Assembly (NCBI GenBank): GCA_947628395.1
Contig: CANQZP010000010.1
Coordinates: forward strand, 1 to 26,523
DNA from: an uncultured Clostridia bacterium
GTDB taxonomy: Bacteria; Bacillota; Clostridia; TANB77; CAG-508
Reading direction: 5' to 3'
Length of the DNA stretch: 26,523 nt
Both the position numbers and the translations under genes were made by a program. Each line of letters starts with the position of its first letter. The first letter of the stretch is position 1. The notes below the pieces were generated by a model. The model saw nothing but the letters and a program-made list of their open reading frames with translations. It made no database searches and was not told where the DNA came from. This document shows positions 9,301 to 18,573 of the stretch, in pieces.

Positions 9301-11476
9301 TGAAAATTATATTTCGGGAACTTGGACAAACCAAGAAGTAACATTAACAATAAGTGGAGGTAGCATTACAAGTGGTAATAAAAAATACCAATATAAAATA
9401 AATACTGATGATTGGAAAGACTATAATGAGGAAGAAAAAATCGTATTAAGTGAAGATGGAGAATATTTAATATTAGCAAAATTAGCAGATGATGATAAAG
9501 AAATTGAAACATCAGAACCATTTGAAGTAAATATAGATACAATCCAACCAAGTGACTTAGATATATTAGTACGCGGTACTTTAGAAGAAGATTATTGGTA
9601 TGGAAGTGAAGTTAATATATCTGTAGATGCATTAGATGATTATGGTTCAGGAGTAAAAAGTTTAAAATGTCAATTACTAGATGAAGGAGGAGAAGTTTTA
9701 AAAGAAAATACACATATTAGAGACGATTATAAAGATACTAGTGATTACGGAAAAAATATCTTAACAATCGAAGAATCAGGAAAATATAAAATAAAATTAA
9801 TAGCAACAGATTATGCAGGAAATGAATCACAAAGAGAATATGATGAATTAGTAAAAGTAGATGTTGATGAATTAGAAGTAGAATCAGTAACAGGTAATCC
9901 AGAAGAATGGACAAATGAATCAGCTAAAATAACAATCAATTTCCAAAGCGTTTCAGGATTATATGAAGTAGTTATAAGAAAAGATGATTCAGACACTGAA
10001 CCAATAGAAGGAGTAGAATGGGAAGGAAATACATGTACTTTCACAGCAGAAGAAAATGGTGAATATATAGTTGCAGCAACAAGTAATTCAAATAGCCAAA
10101 TTTATGATTATTCTATATATGTTACCAAAATAGATAAAATAGCTCCTGAAGAGCCAAAAATAACAATTGAAGGTGAAATAGTAGAAGGAGAAGATAGATA
10201 CCATACAACAGTAACAGTAAACTTCGAAGCAGGTATAGATAACGAATCAGAATATACAAACTATTGGTCAATAGAAAATTGGACAGGAACGGAATATGAA
10301 GACGTTGGATTTGGATCTGCTTATGAAGATACAGCAAGCACAGAGATTTTAGAAGATGGAAGATATCAAGCTGTAGCAGAAGTTTTTGATGGAGCTAAAA
10401 ATAGAACAATAGTTACAAAAGAATTCATAATAGAAACAGAAGAATCATCATTAAAAGCACCTACATTAAAAGCAACAAAAAATAAAAATACAAATCCAGA
10501 AGAATATGTACCAGGTACTTGGAGTAATACAAATGACATATATATAGAAACAGAAAATCCAGATTCTGAATTATACTACTATTACTCAACAGATAAAGCG
10601 ACATGGACAGAAATGGATAATATAGGAAGTACAAGTGAAGGAGGAGAATTATATTTCAAAGATTCAGGACTAAAATCTAATGGTGGAAAACTATATTTCA
10701 AATCACAAAATAGAAAGGGAGAAGACAGTGAGATAATAGAATTTGAGATAAAAATAGATACAGAATTACCAAAAACTCCAGAAATAACTCTAGAAGGAAC
10801 TTTAGAAGAAGAAGTTTATACAAGCCCTGTATCAGTGACAATAAAATCAACAGAACCTGAAAATAATGGTTCAGGAAAAAATACTTTTAAGTATGAAATC
10901 AAAAATGAAAATGGAGACACAATATCTGAAGGAAGCGAAGTACCATCAGAAAAAATAAAAGTAAATAAAAATGGAACTTATACAGTAACAGTCAAAGAGA
11001 CTGATAATGCAGGAAATGAAGCTACAGCTACTAAAGAATTTACAATAAACATAAATGAATATTTCTTAGTAAATAACTACTTAAAAGAAGAAAAATATAT
11101 AAGTAAAATTTTACCTGAAACAACATATGAAAACTTTAAAACTAATATAGATACAAACATGGATTATGTTGTAAAAGAAAATGGAACAGAAATATCAGAC
11201 GAAAACTTAATAAAAACAGGACAAGAAATAACAGTAACAAGTAAAATTACAGGAGAAAGTACAAGTTACATACTAATTGTAATTGGAGATATAAATAAAG
11301 ACGGAAAATTAAGTATAACAGATTTAAGTAATTTCAGAAGATACAGAATAAATAAAGTGGAATTTGATGAAGAACAGAAAAAAGCATCAGACATGAACTT
11401 TAATGGAGAAGAAGAACTAACAGATAAACAAAGAATGCAAAACTATATTATAGGAAAACTAACATCATTGTTATAA
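6305..11476 (+). CDS. Giant secreted GLUG/Ig-repeat protein with C-terminal dockerin
   Basis: The 1723-residue predicted cell-surface protein has an N-terminal signal or signal-anchor helix (about 6-29). Two homologous blocks follow (about 48-335 and 341-616), each beginning with an ADIDF/ADIDY-type beta-helix start (WTPIKxFxGxFxGxGH) and continuing with GLUG-like repeats (GGIxG and CYNxGxV). From about 620 to 1580 come Ig-like beta-sandwich modules, many with the signature YxxxGYDxSGNxS followed by IDxTPP or ID. A conserved pre-dockerin module (1586-1660) leads to a type I dockerin (1661-1723) with calcium loops DINKDGKLSITD and DMNFNGEEELTD; position 5 of the second loop is Asn. Next comes a second dockerin protein 29 bases downstream, then a cohesin protein. 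The likely role is adhesion or scaffolding on the cell surface; no catalytic domain is recognised. Confidence 0.85.
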   Translation: MKKSKIITIVLCIFLIVLVAILGMLSFFINGTKNLLPNVAETADYKQEGENIYISSVAELRKFRDDVNKGLHTKSKVYLTADIDFSKENDKSWTPIKNFQGTFNGLGHYISYFNINYTDNRGEAIGLFSTTNGATITNLGIKSATIKTTSTNGGAGAIVGNATNTNIECCYNESSTVSAHESAGGLVGIGNGVTIKSCFNKGKVSLIVESTDGAGGIIGQTQGKSSVISYCYNTENIKGIISGGIAGLTLNNTNIKYCYNVGKVESNQMSDEAKQGGISPSSFDHKTNCFYLVGTGNQFNATLKTEVEMKKEEFIKNLSSTFWIYKPNNYPKLKWEENTKIYINNKNELDNFRNQVNNGENKNVNAYLMADIDYNNEAWTPIKDFRGIFDGCGHVISKLNVNIYDKAGFFTDINEATIKNLGIENSTITGHDDPGGIVGDSVDSLIEKCYTSNCTIKGEGSVGGIAGHISRTFISECYNGSTIKNSGDGAQGGIAGNSDGDNNIEWCYNKGTVEGNDTAGGIISTSKNNDIIAYCYNVGKVTINETENGAAISNNMNALKDDCYYLAELGEDDEADEKTEQEMKQDSFISLIGGNQYWGFEATSDYGYPQLKWEKDKVKPTITLNGINNKGYTNNTVTINVKDRFSGVSAQNAFKLYKKNGNDYKEDKSYSNNAIISEEGQYYVIGYDESGNESEQKYFNIDKTPPQIENVKNGEWYDEAKTVTVSDNMGLDDNGLQWAEESSKREDYTNVNDLNGSNAETTSNTFSTDGYKYIGAIDKAGNSSGVIWFGIDTTAPEKPIIKVNNQDVTGNNENDYKWHDENVEFSYTYTEDTLSGINSHELCIDELTDTWDEFWVGDGNYKNTSKWKEGQQYKVYSEVYNNANSLTVSDFYYFKIDNQAPSNAKPTVTKQSNTDVKVEMNQTDTQTGSGISKKEYGYCKKGTQNWNWSENSTITGLESGQTYEIKTRATDNVGHKTESISETITISEEDVLVAPTITAENYISGTWTNQEVTLTISGGSITSGNKKYQYKINTDDWKDYNEEEKIVLSEDGEYLILAKLADDDKEIETSEPFEVNIDTIQPSDLDILVRGTLEEDYWYGSEVNISVDALDDYGSGVKSLKCQLLDEGGEVLKENTHIRDDYKDTSDYGKNILTIEESGKYKIKLIATDYAGNESQREYDELVKVDVDELEVESVTGNPEEWTNESAKITINFQSVSGLYEVVIRKDDSDTEPIEGVEWEGNTCTFTAEENGEYIVAATSNSNSQIYDYSIYVTKIDKIAPEEPKITIEGEIVEGEDRYHTTVTVNFEAGIDNESEYTNYWSIENWTGTEYEDVGFGSAYEDTASTEILEDGRYQAVAEVFDGAKNRTIVTKEFIIETEESSLKAPTLKATKNKNTNPEEYVPGTWSNTNDIYIETENPDSELYYYYSTDKATWTEMDNIGSTSEGGELYFKDSGLKSNGGKLYFKSQNRKGEDSEIIEFEIKIDTELPKTPEITLEGTLEEEVYTSPVSVTIKSTEPENNGSGKNTFKYEIKNENGDTISEGSEVPSEKIKVNKNGTYTVTVKETDNAGNEATATKEFTININEYFLVNNYLKEEKYISKILPETTYENFKTNIDTNMDYVVKENGTEISDENLIKTGQEITVTSKITGESTSYILIVIGDINKDGKLSITDLSNFRRYRINKVEFDEEQKKASDMNFNGEEELTDKQRMQNYIIGKLTSLL

Positions 11477-11505
11477 AAAATTACTAAAAACAAGGGAGAG
11501 AAATT

Positions 11506-14500
11506 ATGAAAAGTAAAAAACCTATTTTGATTTCTATTATAATCATAGGAATAATGATTTTAGAGATACTCTCGAGCTTACATGTAGTAAAATTAAATAA
11601 AGTAATACAAACAGATGAAACAGAAAAGATGATAGAACAAGATGGTAACGGTGAGAATTTATTTGAAGGATTTGAAAAAACAAACAATCTGTATTATTAT
11701 ACACGTAATGAATATAGGTTAAAAAGAAGGTTATTAGCAAATAAATCGTATAACATGAGTACAAAGAATCAATGGATTTACGGCACACTTGAAGTTGATG
11801 AGGAGTTGGAGCAATCTGATAATACCTCGTTTGTTGAAGGTAAAATAATATCAGGAGCAGACGAGACTTTATCAATAGGAAAAGTAACTCTAGAAGCAAA
11901 TAAAGATTATATCATTTCATATAACTCTGGCAGTATGAGTAATTTTGAGAAAAGCTACTCTCTATGGTTTTGGAAGGAAAATAGTGGGTTTATATTACCA
12001 GAGTATAATCCTTTTGGATGGGGTGGAATACTTAATGTAGATACAAGTGGAACATATTTTGTTGGATTTTTAGGTTATAGTTCAAGAACAATATCAAATC
12101 TAACAATAAAAAGAAAATCTGTAACATACCCTTCTGAAAACTTAATCAAAAATAGTGGAGCAAAGATGCTACTTACTTCTAAAGAAAAAACTCAAGATAG
12201 AGTAATATTACAAAAAGGAAAAAGATATTTGTTTACTGCAGATGGCATTAATAGTAATATGAATATATCTTTAGGTACAGATATACAATTAACACAAAAT
12301 AATCAAATTATAAGTGTAAATGAAAGTGGAGTATATGAAATAAAGACATCTACAAAAAATGGAAAAGAAGAAATTTTATATGAACCAAGTATAGTAGAAA
12401 TAGAAGAAAATACAGTAATAAGTACTAAAAATAAAGAGAACTTAATATATAATATGGACGCCGAGGATGAAGAGTCAAATAATAATAAGATGAGTATAAT
12501 ATTTTTGTCTCGGAAATATTATAAATGCTAGGTCATTAGGTAATTCTTATGATAATTATATATACACAAAAGCAAGAGTTTATTTACAACAAGGAAAAAC
12601 ATATTCTTTTTCAGTAGATACTGATAAACCATATGGAACAGATGACAAATCAGTAGAAGTATATCTTTATGACAATAAATCTACACATATAAGAATGGAA
12701 AAAAATAAAGAATTCTTATTCAAACCAAAAAGAACAGATATATATACAATTAGATTAGATATAAATTCACCTAATACAGAAGCAAACTTTTCTAATATGA
12801 GTATTATAGAAATAGGAAATCCGATAACAAATATAACATTAGATATAGAAAAAACATTTATAAAAGGACAAACAGGAACACAAAACCTAAATGCAAAATT
12901 TAATACAACAGATACACAAGATGAAATTGAATATACAAGCAGTAATACTACTATAGCAACAGTAGATGGTAAAGGAAATGTAACAGCAGTAGGAGAAGGA
13001 CAAGCCGTAATTACTGCAAAAGCAAAATATAGTGGAGTATCTGCGATATCAACAATAAATGTTGTAAATGAAAATCAAGTTCCATCTAAAAACCTAATAG
13101 CTAAATCAGACAACCTTACATCAAAAACAGATACAAAAATAGATTATGTAATAGAAAACGATAATAATACAGAAACTTTTTTTGTAACTCCTAAAGTGTC
13201 AAGTGGAGACAGTTTTGGATATGTAGGAAGAAAAGTATATTTAGAGGCTGGAAAAAACTATGTATTTAATTGTGAAATAGAAAACGGAGTAAAATGGAGT
13301 ATAGAAAATAAAGCAAATTGTGTAGAAGCATGGCTAGTAAGAAATGGAAATGCATCAGATAGAGAAAGTTTAATAAGAATAGCAAATCAAAATTGTATAT
13401 TTACTCCTAAAAATACAGGCGAATATTGGTTAAGACTAGATGTAAATGAACCAATAATATCTTCACCCAAGACATACAAATTTAAAAATATAGAAATCTC
13501 AAAAATCGGAGATATAAAGCCAACAAATATAAAATTAGAATTATATAAAAATCAAATTAATTTCAAAGATTATAGTATTCAAAAAACTAAATTAGAAAAT
13601 ACAGAAATAGAATTTGATAAAACAGAAAATATATACGAATTAAAAACAGTAATTACACCAGCAAATGCTATTACAGGAGAAGTATCATATATAAGTATCA
13701 ATAAAAACGTAGTAGATGTTGATAAAGACGGAAAATTAAAAATAAAATCACAAGGAACTGCTACCATAATAGTATCAGCATTTAATGGCGCTATAACAGG
13801 AAGTATAGGAATAACAGTAGTACCAAGTACAAAGATAACAGAAATTAGTTTTTATACAGAAAAAGATTATAAAACTATAAATGGCAAAAGAATATTAATG
13901 GGTGATGTAAATGGTGATGGAATATTAACTGCTGATGATGCAAGTAGAGTTCTACAACATGTACTTGATTCTTTGTTTGAATTAGACGTAGAAGAAGCAG
14001 CATATGTAGAAGGAGACGAAGTTTTGAGTGCAGCAGAAAGCACAATGATATTAGAAAAAGTATTAGATAATTTATATATATTTCCATGTTTCAAAATAAC
14101 ATCTTTAGATTTAGGAATAAACCAAACACAAAAATTAAACATAACAGCATATCCATCAGGTGTAAGTGTTGGAAATATAACATGGTCAAGCAATAATAAT
14201 GCTGTAGCAACAGTAGATGATAACGGAAATGTTAAAGGAATAAGTCCTGGAACAGCTGTAATAACAGCTAGATCAACCCAGAATAACTCAATAAGTAGAG
14301 ATTGTACAATTACAGTTGGTAATTATAAAGTAGAACCAGAAGTAAGTGTATCAGAAAATAAGGAAAGTGATAAAACAGAAATAAAAGTAAAATCAAATAC
14401 AACAGACAGTAAAGATAATGCATATATAAAAAGTGTATACTTAGAAATAACAGGAACTACTTATAGTAACGGACAAATAAAATATAATAATCAAACTAAA

Positions 14501-16255
14501 GACTTAGTAAAAGGTGAAACAAAAGAGAAATTATTCATATACCAAAATGATAGTAATAATAACACTATAAAAAATAACGAAACAAATTTTGATATTACAG
14601 CAGAAGGAAGTTATGAAATAGCAATAACAGTAACAGATAGTCAAGGAAAATCAAAAACAGAAATCATAAATATAATAAGAGATGTAACAAGACCTATAGT
14701 GCAATTTAAAATAAACAATCAAGATGTTCAAGATAGAAATACTTATAACTTCAATGAAAAAGGTGTACAAATACATGCAGAAGCAACTGATAATGAATCA
14801 GGAATAAATTACTTAGAATTAATTGTAGAGGATGTAAATGATGGAAATATTTATGATGATTCATTCCATGATACACCATCAAAACACGATTTTGTAATAA
14901 AAGAACCAGGAGAATATTCAATTAAATGTAGTTGCGCAGATAATGGTAGAAACGCAATAACAATTAATGCTAAGGTAATAATAAAATCTAGCAATTCAGA
15001 AGATGGTATACATATATATACTGATAGTGAATACTTGACAGTAGATGGTGAAAAACATCTAATTGGAGATGTTAATAAAGACGGAATAATAACTAACGAG
15101 GATCATTTATTAGTAGAATTATACGTATTAGATGCTTCTATAAATGTAACTTTTGATGAAGTATCAGCAGATGTAAATGGAGATGGAATTATAACTGCAG
15201 CTGATGCAGCAGAAATCAATGAGAAAATAACAGATCCATATATAATATTTGAAGCATTATATCAAAATAGTGCAACTATGAATGTAGGAGAAGAACTTCA
15301 ACTATATACTGATATAAAACCTATAGAATCAAGAAATAAAACAGTATTATGGACAGTGGATGACAGTAGTATTGTAAGAATTGACAATAAAGGAAAAATC
15401 ACAGCATTAAAGCCAGGAATAGCAGTAATAAATGCACAAACTTCTGATGGCGCCGCACAAACTAAATTCAATGTTACAGTACTAGATAATGTAAAGCCAC
15501 CTATGCCAACAATTATATTAAATGGACAAAAAGCTGAAAGAGATAAAACATATACATTTAATGACACTGATGTAAAAATAGAAATACCATTGCCAGAAGA
15601 TATTGGATCTGGAACTGATTGTATAGAATTTGGATTAAGAAATGAAACTACAGATACAGAAATCTATGATTCTGACAAATCAAATAAAGACATATCTATT
15701 ACAATAGATGAAGAAGGAGAATATTACCTTTGGGCTGCAGCTATTGATAAAGCAGGTAATGTTAGTCAAAATATGAAAGTAACTATAATAGTAAAAAAAT
15801 CTACAAACCCAGACAACCCAGATAACCCTGAAGAAGAATATTTTAGAATATTAAATTATAAACAAGATGGAAATTATGTGATGAAAATATTACCAGAAAC
15901 AACATATACGAACTTTAAGAAGAATATAGAAACAAATATGGACTATGTTGTAAAAGAAAAAAATGAACAAATTCAAAATTCTACAATAATGAAAACAGGA
16001 CAAAAATTAGTTGTAACAAGTAAAAAAACTGGAGAAAGTACAGCATATACATTAATAGTAATAGGAGACATAAATAAAGACGGAAAATTAAGTATAACAG
16101 ACTTAAGTAATTTTAGAAGATACAGAATAAATAAAGTGGAATTTGATGAAGAACAGAAAAAAGCATCAGATGTGAACTGTAATGGAGAAGAACAACTAAC
16201 AGATAAACAAATAATGCAGAGATATATTATAGGTAAAATAACTAGTTTAGTTTAA
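11506..16255 (+). CDS. Giant secreted Big_2-repeat protein with three dockerins, read through a +1 shift
   Basis: The gene is open in one frame from 11506 to the CGG at 12511, and in the +1 frame from GGA at 12512 to the stop at 16255. Joined, it encodes 1582 residues. The junction lies within one repeat module: the +1 part around 12570 (YTKARVYLQQGKTYSF) matches a later copy, GRKVYLEAGKNYVF, so the halves belong together. It has an N-terminal membrane anchor (about 7-25), several carbohydrate-binding-like beta-sandwich modules, and Big_2 domains (VDGKGNVTAVGEGQAVITA, VDDNGNVKGISPGTAVITA, IDNKGKITALKPGIAVINA). Dockerin-like modules lie at about 799-860, 1187-1245 and 1520-1582. The first has a degenerate second loop. 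GGGAGAG precedes the start, and the gene is in an operon with the previous one. Confidence 0.82.
12500..12531 (+). other. +1 frameshift site at in-frame CGG (surface protein)
   Basis: Frame 0 reads TTT TTG TCT CGG AAA and reaches a stop at 12529. The +1 frame has its last upstream stop at 12497. The change must fall between these, and CGG at 12511-12513 is inside. Skipping its C gives Ser-Gly-Asn and restores the repeat module. Confidence 0.85.
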
Positions 16256-16272
16256 AAATCCTAAATTTGCTA

Positions 16273-16301
16273 TTTACAAATAAAAAATAAAAAAATATAA
16301 T
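16273..16301 (+). promoter_or_regulatory. Promoter of the cohesin gene
   Basis: TTTACA (16273-16278) and TATAAT (16296-16301) are spaced by 17 bases. AGAAGGAG precedes the ATG at 16338. The cohesin gene can therefore be transcribed separately from the two dockerin genes. Confidence 0.65.
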
Positions 16302-16337
16302 ATATAATAAGGTTAAATAAAAAGAAGGAGATTAAAA

Positions 16338-17123
16338 ATGAAAAAAGTATTAAGCGTTATACTAATAATTTTATTAATATTGAGTATATCTAATTTTTCA
16401 CAAGCAGCAAGTGAAGCCTCACTAAAGATTACTGCTGGGAAAAGTACATTATCACCAGGTGACTCCGTAACACTAGTTATTTCTGTTGGACAAACTAATA
16501 TACCTACAGGATTAAATGCAATAGAAGGAGTTATAGATTACGATACAAATGTATTTGAAAAATTAACAACAAATAGTTTTCAAGGAGAATCATCAGATTA
16601 TAATGAAGCAAACAATAAATTTACAGTAGAACCTCAAGAAGCAAAAGACGGAACAGAAGTATTAAGAATAACTTTAAAAGTAAAATCAACTCCAAAAGAA
16701 GGTTCTACAACAATAAAATTAACTAAATTACTAACTTCAGATGAAACACAAGATATTGATATGGCTGATGCAAGTTATACTATTACAATAAAAGATACTA
16801 ATGATAACAATGGAGAAGGTCAAGGTGGGGGCAATAATAACAATGACGACGAAGACGACAATAATGGAGGAAATACATCAGGTGGAAACAATAATGGTGG
16901 AAGTACATCAGGCGGAAGCAGTAATGGAGGAAGCACATCAGGAAAAGGTACATCAGGAGGATCTACTGTAGGAGGAACTACATCAGGAAAAGATGGTACA
17001 GTAAGTACAACAAATTTACCAGCGGCAGGAAAAGCAATAGTATCAGTTCTACTAATTGGTGGATTAATAGTAGTAGCAGTATTTGGTGTATTATATAACA
17101 AATATAAAAAAATCTTGAAATAA
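16338..17123 (+). CDS. Cohesin-domain surface anchor protein with LPAAG-type C-terminus
   Basis: The 261-residue protein is predicted to be exported and anchored. A signal peptide (1-23, ending SQA before ASEAS) is followed by a cohesin-like domain (about 26-152). Its diagnostic segments are LSPGDSVTLVISVG, GLNAIEGVIDYDTNVFE and VLRITLKVKSTPKEGSTTIKL. A Gly/Ser/Asn/Asp-rich flexible linker (about 153-225) leads to LPAAG (227-231), a hydrophobic helix (233-253) and a basic tail (NKYKKILK). The tail has the architecture of a sortase substrate, although LPAAG departs from LPXTG, and a plain transmembrane anchor is possible. Cohesins bind dockerins, and two dockerin proteins lie directly upstream, so this is the likely cell-surface receptor for them. 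Pairing specificity is inferred. Confidence 0.85.
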   Translation: MKKVLSVILIILLILSISNFSQAASEASLKITAGKSTLSPGDSVTLVISVGQTNIPTGLNAIEGVIDYDTNVFEKLTTNSFQGESSDYNEANNKFTVEPQEAKDGTEVLRITLKVKSTPKEGSTTIKLTKLLTSDETQDIDMADASYTITIKDTNDNNGEGQGGGNNNNDDEDDNNGGNTSGGNNNGGSTSGGSSNGGSTSGKGTSGGSTVGGTTSGKDGTVSTTNLPAAGKAIVSVLLIGGLIVVAVFGVLYNKYKKILK

Positions 17124-17143
17124 AAACACAACTAAATTATAAT
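17115..17143 (+). promoter_or_regulatory. Promoter of murF, overlapping a terminator arm
   Basis: TTGAAA (17115-17120) overlaps the stop codon of the cohesin gene, and TATAAT (17138-17143) follows after 17 bases. The expected start near 17150 is inside the first arm of the terminator hairpin at 17142-17154. Confidence 0.7.
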
Positions 17144-17178
17144 AGGAATATATTATAAAAATATATTCCTATTTTTTT
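17142..17178 (+). terminator. Terminator after the cohesin gene, abutting the murF ribosome binding site
   Basis: A perfect 13-bp stem (17142-17154 with 17160-17172) around loop ATAAA is followed by a run of seven T (17172-17178). The next bases are GGAGG (17179-17183), the murF ribosome binding site. Confidence 0.85.
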
Positions 17179-17193
17179 GGAGGAAAAACTTAA

Positions 17194-18573
17194 ATGAATG
17201 ATTTAAAAATAAAAGATATTATAGAAAATAATATTGGAGAGTTAATAATAGGAAACAAAGAAGATATTATAGAAAATATAAAATTAGACTCTAGACAGAT
17301 AAATCCAGGAGATACATATGTATCTATTAAAGGAGAAAATAATAATGGAGATATATACATAAAAGAATCAATAGAAAAAGGTGCAAAAGTATGTATTGTA
17401 GAGGATGTTTTATTAGAAGAAGATGAAATTAAAAATATAAAAAATTCATCAATAATAAAAGTAAAAAATACAAAAGATACATTAGTTGAAATGGCAAAAA
17501 TTAAAAGAGAGAAATATGATATTCCTGTTATAGGAATAACAGGAAGCGTAGGAAAAACAAGTACAAAAGATACAATTGCAAGTGTAGTATCACAAAAATA
17601 TAAAACTCAAAAAACAATAGCAAACTACAATAATAGATTAGGAGTTCCACTTACAGTATTATCATTAAAAGACCATGAAGCTTTAGTCGTAGAAATGGGA
17701 ATGAATCATTTTGGAGAGATTAGTGAACTAACTCAAATTGCTAGACCTACAATATGTGTAATATCAAATATTGGAACATCTCATATAGGAAATCTAGGCT
17801 CTAGAGAAAATATATTAAAAGCAAAACTAGAAATATTAGAAGGAATGAAAAAAGATGGAGAAATAATAATAAATAATGACAACGACTTATTACATAACTG
17901 GAATTTAGAAGATAAAACATATAAAAAAATAACTTTTGGAATAAATGAAAAAAGTGATTATATGGCAAAGGACATAGAGATAAAAGAAGATAAAAATATT
18001 TTTAGATTTAATAATGATATAATTGAAACAAATAAAGCTGGAGAACCTTTTATATATAATGCACTATCAGCAATAGCAGTAGGAAGTATATTAAGAATTG
18101 ATATAGAAAAAATAAAAAATGGATTAAAAAATGTAGAATTTACTAAAGATAGAATGGACATAGAAAAAATAGAAGGAATTACTTTTATAAAAGACTACTA
18201 TAATGCAAGTTTCGAGTCAATAAAGCCAAGTTTAGAATATCTGACTTCATTAAAAGAAGGAAGAAAAATAGCTGTTTTAGGAGATGTAAAAGAACTTGGA
18301 GAATTTTCAAAAGAATTACATGAGAAAATAGGAATTGAAGTTTCAAAAAATAATATAGATATATTAATTACAGTAGGAGAAGATGCAAAAAATATTGCTA
18401 TAAAAGCCAGAGAAGGTGGAATAAAAAATGTAGTAATTTGTAACAGTAATGAAGAAGCAGCAGAATATTTATTAAAAAATAAACAAAAAGATGATAAAAT
18501 CTTATTAAAAGCATCAAATAGCATGAAATTTGGAGAAATTTTAGAAAAATACAAAAAAGAGGAAATCAAATGA
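17194..18573 (+). CDS. murF: UDP-MurNAc-tripeptide--D-Ala-D-Ala ligase MurF
   Basis: MurF is the cytoplasmic ligase that adds D-Ala-D-Ala to UDP-MurNAc-tripeptide, completing the peptidoglycan pentapeptide precursor. The 459-residue product has normal family length. An N-terminal UDP-binding domain (LDSRQINPGDTYVSIKG, 31-47) is followed by the ATP-binding P-loop GITGSVGKTST (114-124), the metal/carbamate region VVEMGMNHFGEI, and the conserved SNIGTSHIGNLGSRENI. The C-terminal domain carries DYYNASFESIKPSL and AVLGDVKELGE. The start has GGAGG 10 bases upstream. Its stop overlaps the next start by four bases (ATGA), implying translational coupling with the YqeK-like gene. It has its own promoter embedded in the preceding terminator. 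Confidence 0.96.
   Translation: MNDLKIKDIIENNIGELIIGNKEDIIENIKLDSRQINPGDTYVSIKGENNNGDIYIKESIEKGAKVCIVEDVLLEEDEIKNIKNSSIIKVKNTKDTLVEMAKIKREKYDIPVIGITGSVGKTSTKDTIASVVSQKYKTQKTIANYNNRLGVPLTVLSLKDHEALVVEMGMNHFGEISELTQIARPTICVISNIGTSHIGNLGSRENILKAKLEILEGMKKDGEIIINNDNDLLHNWNLEDKTYKKITFGINEKSDYMAKDIEIKEDKNIFRFNNDIIETNKAGEPFIYNALSAIAVGSILRIDIEKIKNGLKNVEFTKDRMDIEKIEGITFIKDYYNASFESIKPSLEYLTSLKEGRKIAVLGDVKELGEFSKELHEKIGIEVSKNNIDILITVGEDAKNIAIKAREGGIKNVVICNSNEEAAEYLLKNKQKDDKILLKASNSMKFGEILEKYKKEEIK

Noticed and set aside
8661..10337. Minus-strand open frames opposite the first giant surface protein
   Set aside because: Low-complexity Leu/Tyr-rich translations with no ribosome binding sites, explained as shadows of the plus-strand gene.
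16840..17010. Repeat array or CRISPR-like structure
   Set aside because: The short repeats here encode the GGSTSGG linker of the cohesin protein. Unit length and spacing are irregular and there are no spacers.
16820..17131. Minus-strand frame with a Pro/Asp/Val-rich repeat
   Set aside because: It is the complement of the Gly/Ser/Asn linker of the cohesin protein and has no start signals of its own.
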